Shown: piece by piece, positions 33,785-46,415 of the stretch
Position numbering within the stretch: the first letter of the stretch is position 1
Layout of the letters: each line of letters starts with the position of its first letter
NCBI GenBank assembly: GCA_934045905.1
Contig: OW203767.1
Span: forward strand, 20,153,073-20,217,072
Length of the DNA: 64,000 nucleotides
Direction of reading: 5' to 3'
Origin: Leuctra nigra
Lineage: Eukaryota; Arthropoda; Insecta; Plecoptera; Leuctridae
Notes under the pieces: model-generated
Seen by the model: the letters and a program-made list of their open reading frames with translations, nothing else
Told to the model about the DNA's origin: nothing
Database searches by the model: none
Program-made: the position numbers and the translations under genes

Positions 33785-35167
33785 GGATTTTCTAAGCTTC
33801 GACTTTCTATCTGAATTGTTCAAAATTGTATCAGAATTGGGTCAATTACAATTTTTTATTGTTATTTCCCAGGATTCCTAGAATTACCATTTACCTTGCG
33901 ATATTCATAAGCCCAAATAAACCAATTACAATACAACAACATGGTCGATATGAGTCCATATTTGTTCGTTGTCATTTTAAGCGTAGGTTATCTTTAAATG
34001 TCTGCTTATCTGCCATTAAATTCTAGCTATGGTGTGTTTACTGATGTCCCATTGTAGATATTAAGTAGATTCATACTTCTTAGCTCAAAAGTTTACTTAT
34101 AATTACACAAATCCTGCAAGTTCTACATTATTATTGTAGGTACTTGAATTTCAAACAATTCTGCCATCTGTTAAAATAAGCCGCTAAAGATGATAGCCAT
34201 GAATTCTCATAGCTCCTCTCTCCTTAAGGTGATACTAGCGCTCGGCTGTTTTAGAATATTGAGAGCGAAAAATTGTTTCATCAGTGAGTGTAACTTTGAT
34301 AGGATGTTCACATGATCAGTCGGAATGTATTAGTAGAACTTTTTCAATTTTGCTTCTTGCATTGTTAATTAGGTGCCGGTTATTCAACAAAACCGCTCAA
34401 AACTATAATATTTCCGATACAATTGGAGACCATACCCGTGAACCCTTTGATCTCACATTTTAATCATGATTAGATAAAAGGCAAACTTTGGGTTATCACT
34501 TGACACATTTTTAAAATTAAATTTCATACGACCCATTGAGACAAGAAAATAAACAATTTTTCACCTAAAATCAACTAATTATTACTAATTAACGAAGCAA
34601 AAAAATAAAAATGTACCAAAGGATAACCCTAAGTTTGTCTTTCATCTAATCATGGTTAAAATGTCAAATCATTTCGTCAGCCCATTTTGTCTCCAATCGG
34701 ATCCAAAAAAGTGCCTGCAAAACGTGGCAAAATCGCTCGCGCTTGCAGCACCTTAACTTTCGTTCTCTCTGAACATCCAAGATTCACTTCAGGCTTGTGT
34801 TTTTACTCCAGACAGCCGTCTTGCATTCTACTTAACAGAATTAGGCAAAAAGTTAAGTAAATAAGCCTTAAATACAATTTAGATAAGTGCATGACTAAAG
34901 TATTATATTATTCATTTGAGATTATAAAGGAGATGCGAGTAGCTTAGGTGAACAGAGGCACTTAAGTTGGTGAGGATTCAGTGCAATTTGTTAACCAGAT
35001 GAGGCATTTTTAACCTAAATACCTACTTTTATTTAAATAGTATTGAGTTTTATGAAAAAGTTGGGAAACGCATAATGGTTGAGATGTTTTAACAAGTTGT
35101 TTGAGAGAGTTGTGAGCAAAGCAAAAAATAAATAAGTTGTATTACAGAACTAATGTTATTCCTATAC
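33785..35167. other. AT-rich non-coding DNA
   Basis: No exon-like segment, RNA gene or clear repeat is recognised. Confidence 0.4.
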
Positions 35168-35640
35168 TAGGAGATCGCACGTTGAAGCAAGCCTTCGTGT
35201 TGCATGATAATTAATATTCGTGTGAAAGTTGCTGCCCTATAACCTTGGAAATAGCTAGGAAACAATCTTACTAAATGAATAAAAGAAGCAGTGATAATTT
35301 CTTTGAAATATCTTTGAATAAAATTACAAAATATTTCCAAACAAGTAATAAAATGTCAGTAAAATGTCAATTCTTGACAGATTTGCCTGAAAATAGTCAA
35401 AAACACATAAAATGTTGGTCCCAAAGTTGATCGGTACGACGATTCAATGTTTAATTTTCAACCAATCACAGGATCTCGTTCAAAAACTATACCTGGGGCC
35501 GCTCTTATTACATTAGTGCGTGTGCAAAATTTCAGATCGATCGGTTGAACGATGTGACCTGGACATTGCCTTCAAAAAATAACAAAAAGGAAACAGACAA
35601 ACAGAGAAAGTGCCATTAGGTCCCTTAGTAACAACTGATG
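35168..35640 (+). repeat. R1 dispersed repeat, copy 7
   Basis: Body blocks AATCACAGGATCTCGTTCAA and TTTCAGATCGATCGGTTGAA, tail AACAGAGAAAGTGCCATTAG. Confidence 0.65.
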
Positions 35641-38600
35641 TCACTTGACATTTCAAAAACGTCTTATTCCATTTTCACAAGAAAAGAAGGGAGTTAGCTA
35701 ATGTCTAAAACAGACAGACATCCTGGGTACGAGGACAACATTGACGGTGAAACGTCGCTGCAATCGCCCTTTTCAGGGCCTACGATAACTTTAGAGCAGA
35801 CATATCACACCATCCAACAACAGCTCAAAAAACTCTATACTTCATTTTAATATTTACAGAATATGGCGCCCATAAATACCACCTTCAATTTAAAACAAGT
35901 ATTTCCATCAACTGAAATAGTGCAGATGAATATCTAATGAGCAAAACTGCGTCTTCATTTACCCAAGAGAATGTTTCATTATACTACAGTCTCACAGTCA
36001 TGGATAGACACGGATAAAAGCAAAAATGAAATGTCTATATTGGCAAAACTTTATCCGGAAATTCGTTGCCACGCGGAGAACATAAAACCACCGAGTTCCG
36101 TTCACCTTTAATATTTAATAAGAGACAGTTGAAACCAAGCACTTTAGTTTCCAATATCTTTGAAATTGAATCTTGAATACTAAATATACGAGTCAATATT
36201 GGTACATGCGGCATTGTGAAGCAAAATATTAAATAAAAAGTATACCATTCTTATGATTTCTATTTTTAAAAAGTCTGCACTCTGGTGCAACAAAATTTAA
36301 TTTTCCTCTCGAGCGAATATTCAATATCACAAGGTGGCACGCCATACAAACCATAAATTTATGAGTTTTAATTCACTGCATTAACCAAAGGTGCACGTAG
36401 GGCAATATTGATTCTGATATTGCTTACGTTGGCAATCCTTGTTTAATGCTAGGAGCAGGTTCCCAGAGAGAGAGCGTTCATTAATTAAACAAAGCTCGCT
36501 CTTAAACCATATCGGTTAAGAGTAATCTCTTTGCAGCAAAGATGATATTGTACATGATTTACTTAGATTTAAGTAGGACTTAGAGGTAGGTGTGAGCTTT
36601 GGTTATGGAATTTCAAAGTTGAGATTTAATGTCGACACGTTTGGTGGAGAACGCGTAATTCATGAAAATGGATGTTAAACCCTATAAATAACGCTTAAAT
36701 GCGTGAAGAGAGTGCAACATTGAGATAAAAAAATAATGTTTTGAAAAATATTTATTACAATGTTTACATTATTCTGGTGTAAGTTGCCTATCAGTGGGTT
36801 GTGTGTATTAAATTTAAATATTTTGAGGGTTAAACCGGTGAGTGAAGTATTTTATTTACCGTGACAGAAGAATCTACATAAATGCGGAAAAAATGTTTTT
36901 GGGGTTTAATGCGTTACGTTACCAAGAGTTCACCAGAGCTTCTTTCATTCCCTTCTATGTAGATTATTTTTGTCCTTTTAAGTGATATAGACAAATCTCT
37001 CAGAATTTCTCTATCATTCTCAAATTTTAAAATTTTTATTGTTAAATAATTACTTTTCATTTAACGGATAACATTATGTTAGGGCAGAAACCTTTAGTAT
37101 TAATTAAAACATTTATTTCAAGCGTATCAGCCTTGCCTCTAGATGGAAAAATATTCAGAATAACAATAAATCTGATAAAATTAAAGATAATTCCATGAGG
37201 TGATTCTTAATTTCTCAAACTTTAGATAATATTTTGATAATCATTGGCAAAATCTCGGAAATACACTTCAATCAAGTTAGAATAATAACTTTTAACTTTT
37301 AACTTTTAACAATCTCCAATTAACATTGATATATACTTCTAAACTTAGTCACTAAGTCACTTGTATGATTCAATTTCCCGCCACCGACCGGAACACTAAT
37401 CCTAACTGAATTGGCTGGGCGGGTAACCGCAGCACCACAAAGTTTCACGACACTTTTCCAACCAATTGGAGATCTTTCTGTGAGCGCTGGAAGCTGCTGC
37501 TAATCTCTCTGATTCCTCGGGGAGTTGAACTTACTCGATGTGGTCGACTAATAGACCCGAGCAGGATCAATAACATCGACACCGGCTGTGTTTGGCTTCG
37601 TCACTGATTGAAAGATCGGAGATGAGATGTGGCAAACTAGATGCAGTTCAAACATCTACCAAATGTAACGGAGTGTTTCGAATGGGGGCTAAATTAGATA
37701 GATTGTCAAAACATAAGATTTTTAAATATTTAAAATCCGTTCACCTTAAGAATTACGACCTTGAAATCTACTGTCAGCCGTAGTCATTTCGCTCAACTTT
37801 GAATACGATTTGAATGACTAAAATATTGGTAATGATAATGTTAATTAATTGTTTCTAATTAATTACTGGATATCGCAATCTAATCAACGGATTGACTATA
37901 TGATTCAATATTCAATGTCAATCATTCTTACAATGAATGGAATTTACAAAATTATTTTTTTGTTCTACTAATTTATATTTCATTTGAATTCGTTTTAACC
38001 GAGTTTCTGCGAGTTTTACTTACCCTTTTCTTTGGGTTCAAATTATAATTTTCACTTTCAGGTCCTGCTTCTACGTTCAATTCTTTGTTTGTATGATTTT
38101 AGGTCAGTATGTTAGTCATTTTCCATTAACCCTTTTAAATCAAGCTTAAAAAATTATATTATTTCTGTCTACATATTTCACCTATGTATAGTTTTGTATA
38201 TAGGTAAAACGCGAAATAAGATGACTTGAAATATGTTTTAAGATAATAATCTCCATAAAATACACCCTGCTGAAGAAAGAAATTTATCAAAAACGAACAG
38301 CAAGTAAGAAAGAAAATTCAACATATTTTCAAAAATCAAACAATAAATACTTGTCGAATCGTGTGTAAAACAACATAAGCACAGACACACACGTCATCTG
38401 CCTATCTCCAGCAAAGATTCCTACATGTGAACTGTTCCAAGAGCAACAGGTTTCTACATTAAATACGAGAGCAGAAGCCCAGTTTTCCTCGCTTTTTCCT
38501 CACTCTTCCCCGCTCTCTTTCTCCCGCTTGAGCGCCACTAAATTACTTTTCATCGCCCCCTGAGATGCGAAGCAGGAAGCTGGGTCCTGATGAAAAACCG

Positions 38601-38970
38601 GGGAGGATTATTTTTTGAAGCATTGCCGTTTGAGTGGTAAGCCATCGGTTGCTGGGGTGTTCTTTATTAAAATTGATGTGGACAATAAATTGTTAGATCC
38701 AAGAAGCTTTTATGGTCTGAAATATTAAGTAATAACACATTAAAAATTAAATTGAATAACCTGGAACGTTTGGTTCTATGGATGAAAGAAAAATATTTAA
38801 TTTTGAAAATGATTTGAAAATGTTGACAGTGTGAGCAGTGATTGACTATGGGAGACCATTAGTTACATTGACAAGACATTCATTAATGATACTAATAATT
38901 AATCAATGTAGGAGATAGATTAATTAAAAAATATTTATTATGCATATTAAATTTTTTCGGATTAGTCCTG
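35641..38970. other. AT-rich non-coding DNA
   Basis: No supported gene. A 63-codon frame at 37592-37783 has neither splice sites nor recognised similarity. Confidence 0.35.
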
Positions 38971-38973
38971 GAA

Positions 38974-39083
38974 TATTATTTTATTTATGACCGACACGTT
39001 TAAACAGATGTTATCCTTCATCTTCAGGTCAATGTGAAGAAATTCCAATATCTGTAGAAACGTCGGTCTTACATAAAATAATT
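38974..39083. repeat. 110-bp hairpin element
   Basis: ATTATTTTATTTATGACCGA at the left pairs with the inverse of TCGGTCTTACATAAAATAAT at the right, with an ACGTTT/AAACGT inner block. Confidence 0.6.
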
Positions 39084-39296
39084 ATCCATGACTAGGTAAT
39101 GCGAAACAAAGTTAAACGGTTCCGACAACTTAAACGATTTCAAACATCTTACATCATGTTTTAGGAATATGCTCAATGGTAGTCAGAAAGTTCGGCTCCG
39201 GAATCGAATTTGACATTCGTTCCTGAGATTCTGAGATTCCTGTTTCTGAGTCCTGAGATTTACATCCTGAGCTAACTTGCTCCGTTTATTTATCGA

Positions 39297-39540
39297 TAAT
39301 AATACCGTATCTCAGAAGCTCAGAGTTAGAAGACCAGAAGTCATTTTTCTCGATTTTACGTTTCACACTTTTTGAATGATGTAATCATAGCTTTATCAAT
39401 TGTCATTTGACAAGTGTTCTTTTACACAATGACTCATGTCGCTATTACAAATGATTGGATGAAGGTAGAATTGTTTTTTCGGCTCACCTCCAGAATAATT
39501 GAAATGGTGTTCCGGCCTTCTACCTCTGAGGGACAGAGTT
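39297..39540. repeat. Small dispersed hairpin element, second copy
   Basis: TATCTCAGAAGCTCAGAG and AGAAGTCATTTTTCTCG at the left, CCTTCTACCTCTGAGGGACA at the right, resembling 22598-22852. Confidence 0.4.
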
Positions 39541-40296
39541 TTAGAAGACTGTTGTGTAAAATAAATTATAGAGTTTAAGGGAAAAAATTATTTATTTTCG
39601 GAAGTAATTCCTAAACCCATTACTACATACATTTTCAGGACATTACTGAATATTTTTATATAATGGATACAGTGGTGGATGAGAGGAATTGTCTCGTACA
39701 CAAATAAAACAGTTTTTCTTGTTAATTAAACTTCGATCAACAGAATGGACATAAAGTAATGCGTGAAGCGTGTTAACGCAATAAAATCACACACACAACA
39801 CAATTAAATGAAGCCATGCGTAATGTGCGTACAAACAAGCCTTTGACAAGACTGCCTACTACATTTTATATGTTTGAAAACATAAAAAAAAACATCCCTC
39901 GCTCGGAGTCTTCAGTTCATTTACTTGATTATCGAATATCAGTGAATCTATCTCTCTAACAGAGATTGATTACATTTGAGTTTTTTCTCCTCTTCGCTTT
40001 TGTTTGACAAAACCTCTTTGACGACACAAGGCTGCTTCTGTCACGTTACTCTGACATGTGACAGATTTCAGCCGAGGTAATAACAGACTAATGAACCGTC
40101 CTTTTCAAAACTTGGAAAAACACGAAGTATTGGTTGAAAAGAGAAGTTGATGGTAGAAAAGAAGACGGGAATTTGTGACGTAATATCAAGGACGAGTCAA
40201 AGTTCGAGCCTGTTTGTGAGTCGAAGACTTTCCAATTAGCGCGGGAAAAAAGGAAAGAGATGTTGCTTTTTGGAAGGTGGGATAAAATCAGCTGGG

Positions 40297-40331
40297 TATA
40301 TAAATTAGAGGAAGTCCAGGAAATTGTTAGT
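40297..40331 (+). promoter_or_regulatory. Candidate core promoter (TATA plus initiator)
   Basis: TATATAAA (40297-40304) lies 32 bp before the A of TTAGT (40327-40331), the expected TATA-to-start spacing. A CRE half-palindrome TGACGTCAG follows at 40340-40348. The nearest candidate + exon is at 42889. Link to a gene is inference. Confidence 0.35.
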
Positions 40332-40784
40332 AAACAGAGTGACGTCAGTGAAGGCGAGAGAGTGTTTTAGACTTTTAATAAACATTTTGTCATTTCCGGT
40401 TACAGGTTTAATATTTAATCATATGTTACAGTTGCTAATACAAATCTAAATGTTACCGGCCAACTCAAAGTCTCATGATGCCAATCTTAATTGTTATACT
40501 CTAGGTAGTGTTTTTATAAATAGATCATATTACTTTTCCTAAAAAAAAAACGAAAAGAGAAAAAAAAATCTTCAATGTTATAATAACGTAAAACTTTTTT
40601 CATTTTTGATACTGCAATGAATTAACTATTATTTTTTCTGAAACAATAAAAACAGCTGATTGAGTAGAACATGTCTTCGAAATAGAAACAATTTTCGTCG
40701 CTTAAACAACAGCTAACTGAATATTGGATGTTGCCATAAAACCATCACAGCATATAAATCAAAGAAAAGACTCGTGAAAATTGT

Positions 40785-40988
40785 TTGCTAACAGCGAGTT
40801 ATAAAATATTACACTCGAGGCGTGAGAAAGAAAATCCTCCGGACATTGAACTATCGCCAATCACTTTTCTTCCCCCTGACAACCCTATCGCAAACTTTCT
40901 AGTAGGAACGTATTACAATCGTGAGAGGCCATTTTCAGAGCAAATTTATTTCTTGTCAATTCGTGAACGTCGTGCAAGAAACCGATAA
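40785..40988 (+). other. Unassigned + strand frame
   Basis: An open frame after an AACAG acceptor-like site encodes a charged, protein-like segment containing ENPPDIELSPITFLPPDNP and ends RRARNR*. No domain is recognised and no conserved partner exon is seen. It may be chance. Confidence 0.2.
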
Positions 40989-41526
40989 AATTTTCAAATA
41001 GGATATTATACCTGAAATTGAACTGTTGACACGATATTCTATTTTCTGTCGCCATTTTGCTATCTATTTTCGAAAATCTTCTCTTTGGTACGTTTCAATC
41101 TAAAACTACCTTTCTCGAGAAATCAAGGTGCTGGAGTTCTGTGAAAATCCATTTCGAGATTATCTGCAAGTTCAATATTGCGTTTATATTGCTACTTGAG
41201 ACGATGCAAAATCTGTTTTCAGAAACATGATTTCATTTATTTCATTGGAATAGTCAGAAAAGAATCCGAAACATTGATTGCATTTGCTGATTACATCAGC
41301 AATCAAGTGGACAAATATTTTTAAATTGTATTAAAGCTTTACGATTCGTATTCGAATGTAAACTAAAGATTTGATTTAGATCTTAGTATTTCTTATAAAA
41401 GAAGAAGAGGAAGTGATGAAAACTGTTTTTGAAGAAAATAATCTCAAATTATGTTTATAAATCTATCAAAACTCTCCAAAAGTAATCCTACTTGAATAAA
41501 AGTAGGAATTCGATCTTGTAATTGAG

Positions 41527-41718
41527 TTACTCCTCGTATTTGAAACGATCAATAAAATGTCGCCTATAAATTACGGAGTGAATGTATTTGGCCACGCCTA
41601 CTTTCATGTTTAGTCTGATCAACTTCTTGTCGCTTGTCGCACTGGAGATATTTATGAGGTCACAAACTGAATTATTCAACTCTGTTGCATCTTGTAAGAG
41701 GAGATGAAAAGCAACATC
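41527..41718 (-). CDS. Terminal exon of an unrecognised - strand gene
   Basis: Reading on the - strand, acceptor TTGTATTGCAG|GAT opens 63 codons ending with TAA. The product starts DVAFHLLLQDATELNNSVCD and ends RRHFIDRFKYEE, a mix of amphipathic helical and basic segments without a recognised domain. The exon is in phase 0 with the next exon upstream (42469-42591), joining as ..SKIVQ-DVAFH.. A possible poly(A) signal lies about 290 bp beyond the stop, as TTTATT on the + strand near 41239. I do not recognise the family. It could be a lineage-specific or secreted protein, or chance, but three consecutive phase-compatible exons argue for a gene. Confidence 0.5.
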   Translation of the reverse strand, partial: DVAFHLLLQDATELNNSVCDLINISSATSDKKLIRLNMKVGVAKYIHSVIYRRHFIDRFKYEE

Positions 41719-42468
41719 CTGCAATACAAGACAAATATTAATGTGAGGACTTTCATAATGAGCTAATGAAAGTATTGACAAGGTGCAAGTCACTTCATTT
41801 CAAAATAAACACAAAGATTCATACTTCGAAAACAGAGTAAGTTTGGAATCGTGTATGTTTTTTAGTGATGCCATTAAGTGTTATGATTAATAACGATTAA
41901 TAAAGGATTAATAAAAACACGAAACTTTCTTTTGGTAGATAATTAAGAAACAAAGTATTTTCAAGTTTGTACTTACGATCAAACCAACCCGATACCAGTA
42001 CTTACAACTTAATCAAATCGAACGATAATGCCCAAGTAGAGGTCTCCGATATATATCTGAACAAATATTTTAAAAAGATGTAAAGGTACATCACTTCATA
42101 AATTTGAGTTAGACTTATCTTTAAACATGGCAAATCGAAAAAACACAATAATGTTCCTAGTAAATATTAGATTTAAACTATTTCCCGCCGATAGATTCTA
42201 ACCAAAAACTAATATTATGTGTACATTAAGAAATTTATTAAGACGTTTTTACAAGTTAGAAACGAAAATCTAAATAATTTTTCTATACCTCCCGTGTTAA
42301 AATGTACTCATATTCTGAAGACATACAAATTGAAAACTCAATAATAATTGTCGAGAGTTGCAAGTTACAGGACATTTGATGAATCTTTTTCATTAAAATA
42401 TAGTTGAAATGTTCAAAAAATTAATAAAAATAGGAAATTTCAAAAAAATATATGTTTAGAAAATCTAC

Positions 42469-42591
42469 TTGGACTATCTTGGATCTCATTTCACCTGTGT
42501 CAACTATATGGTCACCGAGATCACTAAGCACTAGGTTACAATGCGGCAACAGGGGCTTAGGTAGTATTTGCTCAATGTTACTATTCTTGTT
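42469..42591 (-). CDS. Middle exon of the unrecognised - strand gene
   Basis: The acceptor could be GAACAG|AAC (phase 0, used here) or TTTTCAG|CT, 8 nt earlier on the - strand (upper end 42599), which would need a phase-1 partner. The 41 codons include IEQILPKPLLPHCNLVLSD and GEMRSKIVQ. The donor is CAA|GTAGAT, a weak but legal site. The frame joins 41527-41718 with no stop. Confidence 0.42.
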
Positions 42592-42732
42592 CTGTTCAGC
42601 TGAAAACAAACCATTGTAAAGCTAAATTATAAAGAAAGAATAACACTGTAAAATTACAAACATCAAGTGGAACCTCGTTCACTGTATTACAAACCAAAAA
42701 AGTTATCAGTGCAACAAATAGTTCAGACTTAC

Positions 42733-42815
42733 CTTCTTATAAAAACATATTTTAATATTGATGCTGTTGATAATGATTACGGTGTTGAAACATGGTAAGT
42801 AAGTTGACAAAGCAT
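42733..42815 (-). CDS. Upstream exon of the unrecognised - strand gene
   Basis: Acceptor TTTTCTCTCAG|AT and strong donor AGAAG|GTAAGT. The only open frame (two leading bases, then 27 codons) gives ALSTYLPCFNTVIIINSI and ends CFYKK, in phase 0. It needs a further upstream exon ending in phase 1, which I did not find. The 5' part of the gene is therefore missing. Confidence 0.35.
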
Positions 42816-42888
42816 CTGAGAGAAAACTTCTTTGTGTAAAAGAAGTAGAGGCTGCAGATCGTATTTAAATTCCATGTTCTTATTTCAG

Positions 42889-43063
42889 TGCAGCTGGTGT
42901 ATTGGATTGTAGCACATGCCACCAGCTGCAGCTGTCTGCTCTCACAGATGTCAAAGCAGTGCTCGGAAAATCGCGTCTCGGATTGAGGAAATTCAATTCG
43001 TCGCTGGAAAACTCTGTGTGGAAAATGTCGATGCAACAGAAAACTCGAGCTGTGTTCGTCTTG
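42889..43063 (+). CDS. Candidate + strand internal exon, unrecognised
   Basis: Acceptor TTCTTATTTCAG|TG and donor CTTG|GTAAGTAAG are both strong. One frame is open throughout (phase 2 to phase 0, 58 codons), containing LDCSTCHQLQLSALTDVKAV and ending KTRAVFVL. It lies upstream of, and opposite in strand to, the - strand exons above, so at most an antisense or divergent arrangement is possible. No domain is recognised. It may be a non-coding RNA exon. Confidence 0.35.
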
Positions 43064-43438
43064 GTAAGTAAGACGTCTCGAATCGAGGACTTTGGCTACA
43101 GACTTTGATACCATCAAAAGAGATTGAGCTTATTGAATGGAATGGAATTCGCGGAGAAGAAATTACAGGACACACCCACAAAGCGTTGTGTCTTGATTTT
43201 ATTGCAATCCTTCGTTTTACAACGCCAGATGTGACGGTAATTCTTAATGAGATGATTGAGAAATTAGCAAAGGGTTTTCGATTCTGCACATTTATACAAA
43301 GTCAATAACTTTTTCGTGAGCAAACACATTTTTCTTAATAATTAAAATATTTTTGGCTCACATCCTTATTTTTTAAGATCATATTCACCATCTTCCTGGT
43401 GAAAATCTTGCGCGCTGACCGCTCATCTAATTTTACAA

Positions 43439-43860
43439 TTTTTTTTTTTTTTTTATTAGTCACACAGATACACACAGTACATTATTACAAAAAATACATC
43501 AAACAAAATCCTGCAAAGCCATGCAGGCTTATCTGCAGGTGTATATCATAAAAGAAAAATTAACAATACAAATAATGCGGTGTGACAACACAAGAAAAAT
43601 ACAAGATCAAAAAAAAACTCCCACAACAATAATACGCACCAATGCCGTAGTGAAACAATAAAATAAATCTAGACTATATTATTATACAATGAATTATTAC
43701 CAACGAGCAATCTGTCACAGCTTTTATAGAAGATCAGCAAAAATAAAATTAACAATTGAAAAGAAACCAATTTTTTAACTCGCGTTTAATTTCAGCATAT
43801 TTTTCTAAAATATGCTAATCGATTTATCCGTATTCTGGACAGATGAGCGATTTAGATGAC
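43439..43860 (-). mobile_element. Probable truncated non-LTR element in - orientation
   Basis: A run of 18 or so T (43440-43456), a poly(A) tail on the - strand, is followed by ATTAGTCACACAGATACACA and a non-coding body. CTCATCTAA before the tail and related bases near 43850 could be target duplication, but this is not exact. Confidence 0.35.
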
Positions 43861-43974
43861 CTAATCAATGACATATTTCAATTTTATTTTCTGATGACTC
43901 ATACACTATCTTGTCATAAGGTTGAACGAGAAATTGAGAGAAGATTATAATTTTTTTTATATAAATATGACGCT

Positions 43975-44115
43975 TGGTTTCTTTGTGTAAGGAGGTGTGT
44001 TGTGTAAAATATCGGGGCGCACCGAGATTGGAACAGGAAGCTTGCCGGGCGAGGGCATCTACAACTGAGCTACAGCCGGTCCACATTGTTCTGGCACCAT
44101 TGAAAGTTTTCCATT
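43975..44115 (-). mobile_element. Ala-tRNA-derived SINE, copy 2 (diverged)
   Basis: On the - strand, GGCTGTAGCTCAGTTGTAGA (A box), GCCCGGCAAGC and GTTCCAATCTCGG (B box) correspond to copy 1. Both copies share GAAAGTTTTCCA and TGTGTTGTG-type flanks of the SINE body. Confidence 0.65.
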
Positions 44116-45244
44116 CAACTCAATATTTGATTTTTTTAAAATAATATCAGATAATTTATTTGAGATATTTAACAGATTGTGAAGCCAGTAGTTAACTGAC
44201 GTATTTGTCTAACTTAAAGTTCTACGAGCTTTGCCACAATGACATGAAAACTCTTTCTGACAAGGAATTAATATTTTCCAAAATCCACGTGTATTTCATC
44301 TAATGATCAACATTTACTTTTTTCTGACTGGGTGAGAAATTTGGTCTTCACAAAGAAAACTTCGAATTTATCCAATTAATTACCGAACATTTTTGTTCAT
44401 TAAAATCCAGAAGATTCTCGTTTGAAATTCAATTTGAATTCAATAAGCTGTAAGACTTCGATTCTCCTTGCGATCACAAAAAATACAAAATGGAGTGCAA
44501 GTTATTATTTTTTTTTCATAAAAAAACATGGAAATGTTACTTAGTAATTCTACTGCTTCAGAAAACGCTCGTGCAAAGCTATAGTTGTATTTAATCAATT
44601 TTTAATTAAGATCGACATTTGCAATCAGATTTAGAACGTAGATTTCTGATATTATGCGAGAGTTTGACATTTCCAGCTCAGCAGCATAAATCTTCAACAA
44701 AACATCACAAATGTTTTGGCACGTAAAAGTGAATAACCCAATAAAAAAATAAATCCACAACAGATTTTCTAGTTGTCAACTCCAATTGACAAAATCATCT
44801 ATAAAGTTGTCAACAACGATGGAAGTAGTTTGCAAATCCACTAGCGTAGTCCTCATAAAAGAATCCGACTTAATACTGCGAGTATTTTACATATCAAAAA
44901 CATTCATTTCATTCGTCCTGACACATGTGGAATACATGAATAAATCAAGGGATAAAATGTGCGAGGGAGATATAAATTAATGAACTTGTGCTCTTGAAGC
45001 GGGTGGTAATGATAGCGCCATCTGGAGCCGACAGATGTCAAGACAGCGCGGAGACCAGCGTTAAACTTCCAGCTTCAAATAATCTTACCAATAAATATGT
45101 TTGCAATGAAGTTTCATGTTCTTGCTCACAAGGAAATTAGCATTTTTTAGGTTATTAAAGGAAAAAGTATTTATTACATCTAAATAAACTTAACAAGGTG
45201 GCAGTGAAGATTTTTTTTTTAAGTTATAAGATAGTGGACAAAAA

Positions 45245-45330
45245 ATTTAAATTTAGGAATTGCTCCGTAACGCGTTGATGAGCAAGCACAAACGACCAGC
45301 AACACGACACTTGTTTGATATTGAATGTAC
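45245..45330 (+). repeat. R1 head fragment
   Basis: GCTCCGTAACGCGTTGATGAG and AGCAAGCAC match the R1 head. No body follows. Confidence 0.5.
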
Positions 45331-46415
45331 TTCTACCATAAAACTGCCGTTAGTGTTGCAACATTTAAAATTGATTCAATAAAGAATGTGGAAAAGAGTA
45401 AGTCCTTATAAAATAATACCTATAATAGAGGTGGTCGCATCTACATACCTAATATCTTAGTGAATTGGTTAAATACAAACCATGGTTAAATACCATGTTT
45501 AACATTCACAACCACCAGAATTTTTAAAATTAGTTTTACGAACTTAAAATGTATGAGGAAATTTCCTTATTGAAATTACAAATCTGAGATGGCGCCAATT
45601 TGGCAGGTAATTGGTCAATATAGAAGACTATGTACAAGATCTTTTTAAACTAATGTAAACAATTGACCACAATTTCAATTGTGGTCATTTTGTAGCTTCT
45701 ATTTTGAATGTGGAATCAAACAAAATGACCACAAAACTTCAGCCACTTCTTGTAAATAAACAGAGACAGACTTTGACTTTGAAAAGGAACGTAATAAAAT
45801 TTTAGAAAAATCAACATTGATATTCTAGTGTCTATTCTCATTTTATGATTAAGGAAAATGACGGGTTTTAAATAAATTATTTTATTACCCTTAAATTTAT
45901 TTTTGGGCTGGACTATAAAAAAAACTCAAAGAAAGACAATTTAAATGATAGATTTACATAAAAGATGTTTTGATTGTAGATTTTTTCAAAACAAAATTTT
46001 TAAACATTATTATTTTGAAAAAAATTATAAATTTGTGGCCTTAATATATTTTTTTGAAAATAAGGTAAATTGGAATCCAATTAATTTTTCTACATAGTTT
46101 TTCAACGCTATTATTTCATAAAAATATAAAATATAAATCTGAAATTTGAATTAATCGGTTTTATAATTCGAATATGTACATCACACTTGCCAATAATAAC
46201 GCTTAATTAATTGAGCGAGCGTAGAGAGCGTCTCCACTTGAAACTTATGGCTCAAATCTCTGTTTTTTTTTATTTGTGTATTTCGCGTTTTAAACGAAGT
46301 AACGGATCTGGCCAAATTTTTTCAAAAAATATTCATTACTATCCACTGCAGAAGGATAATGATTACCAGCAAATTCTATCTATTAATTTGATCAGAAACT
46401 TGATTTGTAGTTAGT

